From an uncultured Candidatus Thioglobus sp. (lineage in GTDB: Bacteria; Pseudomonadota; Gammaproteobacteria; PS1; Pseudothioglobaceae), in NCBI GenBank assembly GCA_905612405.1, contig CAJQRX010000041.1:1-36006 (forward strand): a stretch of DNA of 36,006 nucleotides. The letters are read 5' to 3'. The notes beneath the pieces are model-generated. The model was given only the letters and a program-made list of their open reading frames with translations. It did no database searches and had not been told where the DNA came from. The position numbers and the translations under genes are program-made. Below are positions 16,021-24,444 of this stretch, in pieces. Positions within the stretch are counted from its first letter, which is position 1; every line of letters starts with the position of its first letter.

Positions 16021-18474
16021 TTACATACTGGTCTTGTCTTTAATAATTAACTTCATTATTGCAGGCATCAAGAAAAAGTCTGCCAACACAGCGACTAAAA
16101 TTGCACTGGCTGTTAAAACACCAAAGTCAAACATGTTATTCATTTGTGAAAAGGTCAGCACAAGGAAACCAAGGGCAAGAACTATAGACGTTAATGTAAT
16201 AGCTCTTCCGGTACCAAGCAATGTAAGCCTTACGGCCTTATCAACATCATTATATTTAAGCTCGTACCTTCTAAAGTTGTGCATAAAGTGAACGGTATCG
16301 TCAACAGCAAGTCCAAGTGCTATTGCACCAATTAACAAAGTAAACATATCAAGAGGCATTTTAAAAACAACCATAATTGTTGAAAGAAAAATTATAGGCA
16401 AAATATTTGGAATCATACTAATTAGACCAATTTTTAAGTTGCCTATTAATAGCACCATAAGAATGGTGATTAATGAAAATGCAAGCACATAACTAAACGC
16501 ACTACTATAAATCGCCTCTTCAAAAGTTACAGTCATCAAAGTTCCAATTCCTGTGAAAGTAACTTTAGCAAGAGAGCCAAACTTTTGGTCTAGATAGACT
16601 TGTGCACTATCGATAAAAATATTAGCCTCAAGAGAGTCAATAAAAGGAGTTTTTAAGGTTAGTCGAGCTTTGGAGTAATTTGCATCTACAAGGCTAGAAA
16701 GATCATCATTACCACTACTTTCAAAAAGCAAAAATTCCTGGGCAATCAAATCAGGATCGTCAGGAATAGCATAATACTCTTCACGATTTTCATTAAGCGC
16801 TCTATTTGTTTCCTTAATAACATCAATATAACTAATAACCTTTCCAACAAACATGTTTCCTGTTGAGATGGAATTTATATTTTGGGAAACGTCATCAATT
16901 ACTCTTAAAAGCTCTGGGTTATAAAGGCCGTTTGTTTCTCCAGTATCAATAATGACCTCAAGCGTCAGGGAGCCCTTAAGGTTTTCGTCAACTGCCTCAG
17001 TTGCAATGCGAGCAAAGTTATCTTCTGGAAGCCATTGAAGTGGAAAGTGTGAAAACCTTAGTTGTGATGCAACTATAGCTGCGCAAATTATTAATACAGC
17101 ACTTACCGACACTATTAGTTTTGGGCGTCCAGTTGCAAAAACACTTATACCAATCAGAGATCTATCCATTAGAGTTTGACCTTCTTTGTCAGAATTAGTC
17201 TTAAGCGTTTTAACTCTAGTAATAGATATTAAGGCCGGCAGGAAGATGAGGGTAAAAACCAAACCAATCATTACACCACTACTGGCAAAAATACCAAGGT
17301 CGGCTACTGGCGCAACTCCAGAAAAAGAGAAGGACCACAAGCCAACAGCTGTAGTAATAGAAGTCATTATAATCGCAAGTCCAGAGTGGCCCATTGCATA
17401 CCTCAGAGACACTTTTTTATCGTTTGTTTTTGAAAAGTCTTTATAGAAAACAGCCAATAAATGTATGGAAGCACTAGTCACCACTGCCAGCAAAAAGGTT
17501 GGCATAATTTGGGTAGCCATTGTAAAGGGAGCTGAGAATACTGACATTAATGAGACGGTTGTTATAAGCGTCAGAGATACGCAGGCTAATGGCAATATAA
17601 CACCTGAAATACGCCTAAATAGAGCAAACAAAACAATCATAATAACAATCATCATTAAGCTAATAAAGATAACTGAATCGTTCATTAAGGCTTGCTTGAA
17701 AATTCCCGCAATTGCCGCTGAACCTGATAAGTATATTTCAAAATTATCATCATCAAAACGCTGCATAATGCTCTGTGTTTTTGAAATTATTTCGTCGTTC
17801 TCAACATCAGTTAAATAAACCCTCTGTCCGCCCAAACTATCATCATCAAACTCTAGGCCATCATCAAACTCTAGGCCATCATCAAACTCTAGGCCATCAT
17901 CAAAATCAAGTTTTTCTACCTCATTTGATATCCCATTATTGGAGTATGTTTCTGTGTCTATCGTAACAGTAGTCATAGTGTAGTCCTCACTGTAAAGTGA
18001 GTTTTCATAGAGACTATTGTTGATGACTGTTTCTTTTAGTTTAAGTAATTGCGCCTTAGTTTCAGGAAGGCTGTCGATTAAAGGCTCAACAATTAACTCG
18101 CCCTCAATTCCATAAGTATTTCTAGCGTTTATTAGGGAGTCAACGCCCTTAATATTTGGGAGTTCACTCTCTAGGGCATCATGGAAACTATCAAGTTTCT
18201 TTAAGAAGCTTAAGTCAAAAATGTTTTCAGTTTTTACTGCGATCATTAACTTTTCATCTCTACCAAACTGGTCTCTAAATATGTCGTACTCAACACGCAT
18301 TGGGTCTGTTTTATGTAAAAACCCTTCGGTAGTAGTGTCAATCTTTAAGGATGGTAGTTGTGAGCCAAGAGCGGCCACAAGAAGAAAAATAACTAGTATT
18401 GTTTTCTTTGCATTTTCAAAAAGCCAATCAGAAAATACCTCTATTTTTGCTTCAGTTTTTGTTCGCCAATTCAT
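16021..18474 (-). CDS. RND-superfamily (MMPL-type) exporter
   Basis: 817 aa, an inner-membrane protein with the two-fold RND layout. TM1 is near residues 28-46, followed by a large periplasmic loop, a block of five or six helices (about 260-420), a second single helix, a second large loop and the final helix block. The motif GLAVDDTVHFMHNF in the second half is typical of the MMPL/SSD-like RND branch, which moves hydrophobic substrates (lipids, hopanoids, siderophores) and not of AcrB-type drug pumps, which are over 1000 aa. No membrane-fusion or outer-membrane partner gene is adjacent. The first periplasmic loop has an acidic repeat of DDGLEF units. The substrate is unknown. Confidence 0.88.
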   Translation of the reverse strand: MNWRTKTEAKIEVFSDWLFENAKKTILVIFLLVAALGSQLPSLKIDTTTEGFLHKTDPMRVEYDIFRDQFGRDEKLMIAVKTENIFDLSFLKKLDSFHDALESELPNIKGVDSLINARNTYGIEGELIVEPLIDSLPETKAQLLKLKETVINNSLYENSLYSEDYTMTTVTIDTETYSNNGISNEVEKLDFDDGLEFDDGLEFDDGLEFDDDSLGGQRVYLTDVENDEIISKTQSIMQRFDDDNFEIYLSGSAAIAGIFKQALMNDSVIFISLMMIVIMIVLFALFRRISGVILPLACVSLTLITTVSLMSVFSAPFTMATQIMPTFLLAVVTSASIHLLAVFYKDFSKTNDKKVSLRYAMGHSGLAIIMTSITTAVGLWSFSFSGVAPVADLGIFASSGVMIGLVFTLIFLPALISITRVKTLKTNSDKEGQTLMDRSLIGISVFATGRPKLIVSVSAVLIICAAIVASQLRFSHFPLQWLPEDNFARIATEAVDENLKGSLTLEVIIDTGETNGLYNPELLRVIDDVSQNINSISTGNMFVGKVISYIDVIKETNRALNENREEYYAIPDDPDLIAQEFLLFESSGNDDLSSLVDANYSKARLTLKTPFIDSLEANIFIDSAQVYLDQKFGSLAKVTFTGIGTLMTVTFEEAIYSSAFSYVLAFSLITILMVLLIGNLKIGLISMIPNILPIIFLSTIMVVFKMPLDMFTLLIGAIALGLAVDDTVHFMHNFRRYELKYNDVDKAVRLTLLGTGRAITLTSIVLALGFLVLTFSQMNNMFDFGVLTASAILVAVLADFFLMPAIMKLIIKDKTSM
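17841..17910 (-). repeat. 18-bp tandem repeat inside the exporter gene
   Basis: The plus-strand unit CATCATCAAACTCTAGGC occurs three times without change (17841-17858, 17859-17876, 17877-17894), followed by a partial fourth copy (17895-17910). On the coding strand it encodes repeated LEFDDG units. The length is a multiple of three, so copy-number changes keep the frame. Confidence 0.93.
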
Positions 18475-18539
18475 TTTATTTTAAAGTTAGTTACAATATT
18501 GAGTATATAGGGGCTTCATAAGAAACTTAAAGCCTGCAT

Positions 18540-18568
18540 ATTATATGTTAGACATTAAAGGGTAAAGT
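18540..18568 (-). promoter_or_regulatory. Possible promoter of the exporter gene
   Basis: On the minus strand a perfect TATAAT lies at 18545-18540, about 65 nt before the exporter ATG. No good -35 is seen at 17 nt (ACTTTA). The assignment rests mainly on the -10 match, which is weaker evidence in AT-rich DNA. Confidence 0.3.
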
Positions 18569-18609
18569 TGGAATTCTAAAGATAGAGACTCGAGAGTTAG
18601 AGGGCTTTT

Positions 18610-19521
18610 TTATAGCGGCTCTATGATGGCTTTTGGTTTACTTTCTTGGTCTTGATTATTTTTCATTGCTCGCCAAGAGACATAAAGGCCACTAAGAATA
18701 ATGATGATTAATCCAAGAATAGCTTGAATATTTGGCACAAAACCAAAAATTAAATAGCTCAAAATAATAGCAACTACAATCTCAAAATAATTAAAGGGGC
18801 TCAGCTCTGAGGCGCTCGCAAATTCAAATGCTTTAATAATCATAAAGTGGGAAGTTGCAGCAAAAAAACCCATTGCAGCACCCATTAATACCGCTTTTAA
18901 ATCAGGTATTACCCAATGAATTGCTGCTAGTGGGGTCATTATCAGTAGGCCCACGATTGCAGAGTAAAACAAAGTCAAAACTGGTGGCGCACGAAAAGAT
19001 AGTTTTTTAGTTATGATAATATAAAGGGCATAGCAAAATCCTGCGACTAAGGCAAATAATAAAGTCGGATCAAACTGTTCACTATCAGGCTGAAGAACCA
19101 CAATAACACCTATAAATCCTATTAAAACGCCCACACCAATAAATAAATCGAAACGCTCTCCTAAAATAAAAGGCGAAAGGATTGCAACAACCAGGGGTGA
19201 GATAAATAAAAGTGTAAGTGCTTCTGGGATATCGTTGGTTACAATAGCTGCAAAAAAGAACAGTGTTGCTAAAGTTAGCATCAGGCCCCTTAAAAACTGA
19301 AGGCTAGGATTTTCAGGAACAGAAAACAGCTTAACTTTTTGCCAGATTATCATTGGCAACAACCAAATAGCATGGAAAAAAAATCGCGTCCATGTGATTT
19401 GTGTTACTGGATAGTCCATTTCACTTAAAAGCTTAGCAAAAATATCCAAGAAAGGAACAATTGACATTCCTAAGAGCATCAAGCCTATTCCTTTAAGTAC
19501 TTTTGTATTTGTAAGTTTCAT
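18610..19521 (-). CDS. DMT-superfamily (EamA) permease
   Basis: 303 aa with about ten hydrophobic segments arranged as two EamA repeats (about 10-145 and 155-290), the usual drug/metabolite transporter layout in the inner membrane. The first repeat contains DIFAKLL and WTRFFFHAIWLLP, as in S-adenosylmethionine/RhaT-like and riboflavin-type relatives. The substrate cannot be predicted. The C-terminus is a short charged cytoplasmic tail (NNQDQESKPKAIIEPL). It lies 86 nt after tRNA-Leu on the same strand and may share its transcript, because no terminator is apparent between them. Confidence 0.87.
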   Translation of the reverse strand: MKLTNTKVLKGIGLMLLGMSIVPFLDIFAKLLSEMDYPVTQITWTRFFFHAIWLLPMIIWQKVKLFSVPENPSLQFLRGLMLTLATLFFFAAIVTNDIPEALTLLFISPLVVAILSPFILGERFDLFIGVGVLIGFIGVIVVLQPDSEQFDPTLLFALVAGFCYALYIIITKKLSFRAPPVLTLFYSAIVGLLIMTPLAAIHWVIPDLKAVLMGAAMGFFAATSHFMIIKAFEFASASELSPFNYFEIVVAIILSYLIFGFVPNIQAILGLIIIILSGLYVSWRAMKNNQDQESKPKAIIEPL

Positions 19522-19561
19522 TAAATCGGAATTAAGAAAGAGTGATGATTGTACATAACAA

Positions 19562-19662
19562 CCTTGAGGGGCTGTCTGAATAACACTCGAATGAAAAGAA
19601 CTAAATTTGGTGCCGTCGGACGGAGTCGAACCGTCACAGCTTGCGCTACAGCCCCCTCAAGG
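19562..19662 (-). repeat. Inverted repeat: tRNA-Leu anticodon arm and its trailer
   Basis: CCTTGAGGGGCTGT at 19562-19575 (plus strand) matches the minus-strand tRNA anticodon arm CCTTGAGGGGGCTGT (19662-19648) except for one missing G. In the transcript the trailer copy therefore reads as the complement of the anticodon arm, starting 33 nt beyond the CCA end. The function is unknown. Confidence 0.8.
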
Positions 19663-19692
19663 CTGCGTGTCTACCAATTTCACCACGACGGC
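19608..19692 (-). tRNA. tRNA-Leu (anticodon GAG)
   Basis: 85 nt including an encoded CCA. The acceptor stem GCCGTCG/CGACGGC pairs perfectly over 7 bp. The D region is TGGTGAAATTGGTAGACACGC. The anticodon stem CAGCC/GGCTG encloses loop TTGAGGG, giving anticodon GAG (plus-strand 19656-19658). A class II variable arm follows, then T stem GACGG/CCGTC with TTCGACT. It reads CUC/CUU leucine codons. It follows secG by 5 nt, the arrangement seen in many gammaproteobacteria. Confidence 0.96.
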
Positions 19693-19697
19693 TTTAA

Positions 19698-20027
19698 CTA
19701 ATTGCTTGGAATTTCGCTTGTGTCTGAATCAATCCCGTCATCAGTCATAGTTGTCTGTGACATAATACTTTGGTCTGTTTCTGTTGCTGACCTTTCATTT
19801 GAAGCGAAGTAAGCCAGACTTATACTTGTTACAAAAAAACCAATAGCCATGACTGCAGTTAATTTATATAAAAATGAATGCGCGCCTCGAGCTCCAAAAA
19901 CTGAGCCTGCTGCTCCAGAACCAAATGCAGCGCCGGCATCTGCTCCCTTTCCATGTTGTATTAATATTAGCCCAACTAGCCCAAGAGCCAACAACACATG
20001 AATTACTAAAATTATTTGAAATGTCAT
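19698..20027 (-). CDS. secG: Preprotein translocase subunit SecG
   Basis: 109 aa. The start is the ATG at 20027, which gives MTFQIILVIHVLLALGLVGLILIQHGKGAD, the canonical SecG opening. The longer open frame would run back into tpiA. Two transmembrane segments (about residues 3-21 and 52-70) flank the conserved cytoplasmic GKGADAGAAFGSGAAGSVFGARG loop. SecG assists SecYE and the SecA cycle in protein export. The tail after about residue 78 is acidic and poorly conserved. It starts one nucleotide after the tpiA stop and is followed by tRNA-Leu. Confidence 0.95.
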   Translation of the reverse strand: MTFQIILVIHVLLALGLVGLILIQHGKGADAGAAFGSGAAGSVFGARGAHSFLYKLTAVMAIGFFVTSISLAYFASNERSATETDQSIMSQTTMTDDGIDSDTSEIPSN

Positions 20028-20028
20028 A

Positions 20029-20775
20029 TTAACCTGCCTTACATATTTGTAAAAAATCTTCTGCTTTAAGTGCAGCTCCGCCAATTAGCCCGCCATCAAT
20101 GTCTGGGCAAGAAATTAACTCCACAGCATTGCCTGCATTCATACTTCCACCGTATAGTATAGGTGTTTTTTGAGCAATATTTTCACTACTCTCGCCTAAA
20201 AGGTTTCGTATAAATAGGTGAACAGCTTGCGCCTGTTCTGGTGTTGCTGTCATGCCAGTTCCTATTGCCCATACTGGCTCATAAGCAACAATAATATTAT
20301 GAAAAGAATCAATACCAAGCAGCTCTATAACAGCGTTAATTTGCTCCTCAACTACTGTCTCAGTTTTTCCAGACTTCTTATGCTCCAGAGACTCTCCAAC
20401 ACACAAAAGAGGGGTCATTCCAGCGTCTAACGCGGCCTTCGTTTTTTTGGCAACGACTGAACTTGTTTCGCCGTATAAGCTCCGCCTTTCCGAGTGCCCA
20501 ACAATAACGTGCTTTGCACCAAAATCCTTTATCATATCGGCGCTAATTTCACCAGTAAATGCACCTGATGCGTTTATATTGATGTTCTGGGCGCCAAGTT
20601 TTAAATTACTGCCTTCAATCAAAAGCTCAACTTGTGACAAATATGGAAAAGGAACACAAACCAAAACCTCTGCATTAACGCCTTCCATTCCAGACAATAT
20701 TCCACCAATTAGACTCTTAACTGAGTCTTTACTGGCGTTCATTTTCCAGTTTCCAGCAATAATCGTTTTGCGCAT
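20029..20775 (-). CDS. tpiA: Triosephosphate isomerase
   Basis: 248 aa, a full-length TIM barrel that interconverts dihydroxyacetone phosphate and glyceraldehyde 3-phosphate in glycolysis, gluconeogenesis and the Calvin cycle. Catalytic residues are Lys11 (GNWKMN), His94 (VGHSERR) and Glu166 (AYEPVWAIGTG). The phosphate-gripping GGSMNAGNA and GGLIGGAAL loops are near the C-terminus. It heads a tpiA-secG-tRNA-Leu transcription unit, with secG beginning one base after its stop. Confidence 0.97.
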   Translation of the reverse strand: MRKTIIAGNWKMNASKDSVKSLIGGILSGMEGVNAEVLVCVPFPYLSQVELLIEGSNLKLGAQNININASGAFTGEISADMIKDFGAKHVIVGHSERRSLYGETSSVVAKKTKAALDAGMTPLLCVGESLEHKKSGKTETVVEEQINAVIELLGIDSFHNIIVAYEPVWAIGTGMTATPEQAQAVHLFIRNLLGESSENIAQKTPILYGGSMNAGNAVELISCPDIDGGLIGGAALKAEDFLQICKAG

Positions 20776-20804
20776 ACTTTATTAGCCGATACAAAAAGAG
20801 GGCA

Positions 20805-20833
20805 ATGTTACTCTAAAATACGCACAAAATCAA
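20805..20833 (-). promoter_or_regulatory. Candidate tpiA promoter
   Basis: On the minus strand, TTGATT (20833-20828) and TAACAT (20810-20805) are exactly 17 nt apart, about 30 nt before the tpiA ATG. The -10 matches the consensus at four of six positions. Confidence 0.4.
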
Positions 20834-20869
20834 TTGCAAAGTAGGCCTTAGCGCACTCCAGTGGAGTCT

Positions 20870-22939
20870 TTACTTAAGACTTGGCATTTCACGCATAAAC
20901 ATCGCTTTTTGTATTTCTTGCTCAGGCTCCTCAAAATTTTGCGCGGCAAGATGGCCTAAAAAGACTGCATCTGCTATTAAGCCAGGAGACTCAGCATCAC
21001 CTATTAACTGAATATGTTTTGTTTCTCCCTTTTCAGCGCTATTTTCTTGCTCAATAAGTTGATCATAGAGGGTAGTATTTGGAATACGCTCTGTAACCAT
21101 TACTATTGCTGCGCACTTTAAAAAGGTTGTTTCTCCAGTAAATATACATTGAAGGCTAAGATTGCTTCCTTCAGCCTTATCTATGGTCTTATTGCAAATT
21201 ACTTTAACGCCACTAACAAGAAGCGCTTTCTGAATCCTTTTTTGCTCTAAGGTTGACTCTGTCCATGGAGATACAACACTGGCTGGGGTAATAAAAATTA
21301 TTTCCTGATGATCAGAGCTCAAATGATCTGCAATAACTCCTGCTAAATATCCCTGCTCATCATCATAAACAACAATAGGCCCGCTTAGGTCTTTACTCTC
21401 TGTTATTGCCTCTTCTGGGGTTAGCACCTTTAGTGACCCTAAGCCTAGAATTGGTTTTCTTCTGCTTCTGCCAACACCATCTTTACGCCAACTTGAACCA
21501 GTAGCTAGAAATATATTATTAATTCCAAGTTCATTTATATGCTCGAGGGTCAGTTCACTTTCTTTGTAAATTTCAATATTATTTTTTTGTTGTATCTCAT
21601 AAAGCCTATTGTCAGATACTCGCTTCCAGGCAGAAAGCCCCTTGAGGCCAGATTCAAAAAGCACCCTGCCTCCTAATTTATTATCTGCCTCAGCTAAAGT
21701 AACATGATAGCCGCGTCTTGCAAGCTGCATACTGCACTCTAATCCAGAAGGCCCAGATCCAATAACAAGCGCTTTTTGGTCTGTCTTTTTAGGCTTAATT
21801 GATTCTGGATCCCAGCCCCTTCTCCACTCTTCTCCCATAGTGGGGTTTTGAGTGCAGCGTATTGGTACTGCGAAATTATCACTCGACACACAAATGTTAC
21901 AGCCAATACATTCTTTAATTTGATCAGTATTTCCAGCTTTAATTTTGTTAGGAAGATAAGGGTCTGCTATTGAAGGCCTCGCCGCACCAATAAGATCTAG
22001 GGCTCCACGCTCAATGAGACTAACCATTAGGTCTGGGGATGTTAGTCGCCCAACACCAACTACTGGCTTTGTTGTTATGCTTTTAACAAATTCAACATAT
22101 GGAATTTGGTAGCCTTCGTTTGGCTCAAAACGAGAAGTTTGCGAGTCATTAGCCCAATCAGAAACATTAACGTCCCAAAGGTCAGGAATCTCTGCCAGCA
22201 TTTCTACTACAGCCCTGCCTTCTTCAAAGAATTGCATTCCATCTGAACCCTTAAGCTCATCAACAGCAAACCTAAAAGCTACTGCACAAGTATCTCCAAC
22301 AGCGTCTTTAGTTTCTTCAAGCAGTTCACGTGTTAGGCGCACGCGGTTTTCAATACTGCCACCATACTCATCAGTCCGGTCGTTAATTTCTGGAAGCAAA
22401 AACTCCTGAGTAAGGGTCATACCATGGCCTGCATAAACATAAATAATATCAAAGCCCGCAGCTTTTGCGTTTAATGCAGCATTTCGGTGCCACCTCCTAA
22501 ACTCGGCAATATCTTTTTTATTCATGCGCCTAGTTTGTTTAGGATAAATAAGGTCTATTGACTGGCTTACAGGTGAGATAACTGGAAGTCTTGAATATAA
22601 GTTAGCAGCATGGTTTCCATTGTGGGCTAGTTCTATGGCTGCAAGAGCGCCATGCTCATGAACAGCCTCTGTCATAAGGCTTAGCGCTGGAATATCCCTT
22701 TTGTCCCAGATTCTTTGTTCAACATATGGCGCCAAATCCGAGCTAGGGTGTATTTCAGACTCCTCAGTACTGACCACTCCCCATCCACCTTTTGCCTTTA
22801 GGGCTCTCATTGCTGCGTGTGCTTGTGGTCTTTGATGACCCATACCACAACAATGAGGAACTTGATAAAAGCGATTTTTTGTAACGACAGGGCCAATTTT
22901 TACAGACTCAAAAAGTCTACTATAAGGGTTATTTTTCAT
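20870..22939 (-). CDS. TMADH/histamine-dehydrogenase-family iron-sulfur flavoprotein
   Basis: 689 aa, full-length and colinear with trimethylamine dehydrogenase (TMADH), which oxidatively removes an alkyl group from amines and reduces ETF. Residues 1-350 form the FMN TIM barrel. They include Cys30 (QVPHC), the position of the covalent 6-S-cysteinyl-FMN, and the triad Tyr169, His172 and Asp265. Cys344, Cys347, Cys350 and Cys362 (C-x2-C-x2-C-x11-C) bind a 4Fe-4S cluster. The C-terminal part holds GSGPSG (394-399) and a second nucleotide-binding fold. Of the TMADH aromatic cage, Trp262 is kept, but Tyr60 is Glu60 and Trp355 is replaced by Asp354. The substrate is therefore probably not trimethylamine. 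A histamine- or diamine-type amine fits better. The gene is divergent from dnaA. Confidence 0.9.
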   Translation of the reverse strand: MKNNPYSRLFESVKIGPVVTKNRFYQVPHCCGMGHQRPQAHAAMRALKAKGGWGVVSTEESEIHPSSDLAPYVEQRIWDKRDIPALSLMTEAVHEHGALAAIELAHNGNHAANLYSRLPVISPVSQSIDLIYPKQTRRMNKKDIAEFRRWHRNAALNAKAAGFDIIYVYAGHGMTLTQEFLLPEINDRTDEYGGSIENRVRLTRELLEETKDAVGDTCAVAFRFAVDELKGSDGMQFFEEGRAVVEMLAEIPDLWDVNVSDWANDSQTSRFEPNEGYQIPYVEFVKSITTKPVVGVGRLTSPDLMVSLIERGALDLIGAARPSIADPYLPNKIKAGNTDQIKECIGCNICVSSDNFAVPIRCTQNPTMGEEWRRGWDPESIKPKKTDQKALVIGSGPSGLECSMQLARRGYHVTLAEADNKLGGRVLFESGLKGLSAWKRVSDNRLYEIQQKNNIEIYKESELTLEHINELGINNIFLATGSSWRKDGVGRSRRKPILGLGSLKVLTPEEAITESKDLSGPIVVYDDEQGYLAGVIADHLSSDHQEIIFITPASVVSPWTESTLEQKRIQKALLVSGVKVICNKTIDKAEGSNLSLQCIFTGETTFLKCAAIVMVTERIPNTTLYDQLIEQENSAEKGETKHIQLIGDAESPGLIADAVFLGHLAAQNFEEPEQEIQKAMFMREMPSLK

Positions 22940-23130
22940 TGATTAGTTATCCGGTTTTAACAATCGTATTTTCTATGATTAATTAACTAAATTATATAGA
23001 TATGGCACTAATAAAAAATAACAAATATGCAGGTCTAAATATCAACCTACTCTAACAAAGGCTTTAATCATCTTTAGGCTTATTACAGGTATCATTAGTA
23101 CATTGTTTTCCTATTTTAACCTTCATTCTT

Positions 23131-24444
23131 ATGTCTCAAACTTGGGTCCAGTGTCTAGAATCGCTAAAAAATACACTGCCGTTAGGTGAGTTCAGTGTAT
23201 GGGTTAAGCCTTTAAAAGCAGCTGAAAGAAATGAGACTCTTTACCTCTATGCGCCCAGTGCGTCTGCACTTAAGTACATAAATAACCATAAAAACCTTGA
23301 AGCAGCAATTATTCTCGCAGTCTCAGAGTTTGATCGCAAACTGAAAGTGAGGTTTGGCGTTGTTGATTCAAGTAAAAAAATTGCTGGCCAAACCAAACAT
23401 CACACAACTCCGCTATTCCCAGAATACACTTTTGACAGTCTAGTTTTGGGAAGCGCTAACCAAGTTGCCGCTCTTGCAAGCAGACAAATTGCAGAGAAAG
23501 TTGGCGCCTCCCCATACAATCCTTTTATTATTTATGGCGAGTCTGGTCTTGGAAAAACTCACTTAATGCAAGCTGCAGGACACCTGGCGTTAGAAAAAAA
23601 TCCAAACACAAAAATAATTTACGTTCCACTAATGGATTTTGTAAGAAATATTACAACCAGCCTTAGGCACAATACAATAGAAAATGTTAAACTTTTTTAC
23701 CAATCTGCTGATTTGTTATTGGTTGATGATATTCACTTAATAGCTGGTAAGGATAAATCACAAGAAGAATTTTTTCATATTTTTAATTTTTTATTTAGTA
23801 CAAAAAAACAAATCATCTTTACATGTGACCAGCCGCCTAAAAACATTAAAGATCTCGAAAACAGACTTAAAACTCGTTTTTCACAAGGTTTAAATTTACA
23901 GCTTTCACCTCCAGAACTAGAAATGAGGGCCGCTATTCTATTAAAGAAGTCCCAAAACCCTCAAATATCACTAAATCTTAGTGAGGATATTGCTCTTTTT
24001 ATAGCAAGCCATGTTGTTTCAAATGTTCGAGATCTAGAGGGGGCGCTTCTAAAACTAAAGGCGTTTGTCGATTTTTCTCAAATAGATCATTCTTTCATAA
24101 CTAAAGATGTTGTTGAGGGAGCTTTGGGCGATCTAATTAAACCAAAAAAACTTATTATTGAAGTAAATGAAGTTCAAAAGACAGTTAGCAAGTACTATGG
24201 AATAACGGTTTCTGATTTAATTTCAAATTCGCGAAAACAACACTTGGTCAAAGCCAGACAAATGGCAATTTACTTATGCCATGAATTAACTTCTTTGTCA
24301 CTAGCAAAAATTGGTCAAAATTTTGGAAATAGGGACCACTCAACAGTTTTGTATTCCTGCGAAAAACTAAAAGGGCTTATGAATACAAACGAAGAGATTA
24401 AAAACGATATTGAAAACATAACAATTAAAATTACTAACTTATAA
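23131..24444 (+). CDS. dnaA: Chromosomal replication initiator DnaA
   Basis: 437 aa, an AAA+ ATPase that binds DnaA boxes and melts oriC. Domain I is residues 1-78. Domain II, the linker, is only about 20 residues, so the protein is shorter than E. coli DnaA (467 aa). The AAA+ domain begins at about residue 97 with Walker A GESGLGKT (136-143), Walker B LLLVDDIH and the arginine-finger segment TRFSQGL. Domain IV carries SRKQHLVKARQMAIYL and the DNA-binding signature GNRDHSTVLYSCEKL. No clear Shine-Dalgarno precedes the ATG, but the N-terminus aligns with the family. It heads the dnaA-dnaN-recF-gyrB block. Confidence 0.97.
   Translation: MSQTWVQCLESLKNTLPLGEFSVWVKPLKAAERNETLYLYAPSASALKYINNHKNLEAAIILAVSEFDRKLKVRFGVVDSSKKIAGQTKHHTTPLFPEYTFDSLVLGSANQVAALASRQIAEKVGASPYNPFIIYGESGLGKTHLMQAAGHLALEKNPNTKIIYVPLMDFVRNITTSLRHNTIENVKLFYQSADLLLVDDIHLIAGKDKSQEEFFHIFNFLFSTKKQIIFTCDQPPKNIKDLENRLKTRFSQGLNLQLSPPELEMRAAILLKKSQNPQISLNLSEDIALFIASHVVSNVRDLEGALLKLKAFVDFSQIDHSFITKDVVEGALGDLIKPKKLIIEVNEVQKTVSKYYGITVSDLISNSRKQHLVKARQMAIYLCHELTSLSLAKIGQNFGNRDHSTVLYSCEKLKGLMNTNEEIKNDIENITIKITNL

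Noticed and set aside
17775-17966. Short plus-strand frame with repeated HHQTLG units
   Set aside because: It is the complement of the 18-bp repeat inside the exporter gene and not an independent gene.
19562-19662. att sites of an integrated element at tRNA-Leu
   Set aside because: The duplicated anticodon-arm sequence is inverted, not direct, and there is no integrase or foreign gene nearby.
20028-20084. N-terminal extension of SecG into tpiA
   Set aside because: The canonical SecG N-terminus starts at 20027, and the extension is the tpiA 3' end read in another frame.
20855-20867. Palindrome ACTCCAGTGGAGT after the amine-dehydrogenase gene as a terminator
   Set aside because: The stem is only 4-6 bp and no T-run follows on the minus strand. 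Not enough to call a terminator.
22940-23130. oriC upstream of dnaA
   Set aside because: No DnaA-like 9-mer with fewer than two mismatches was found. The TTATCCGGT at 22947 differs at the last three bases. Kept only as the alternative to the dnaA-dnaN spacer.
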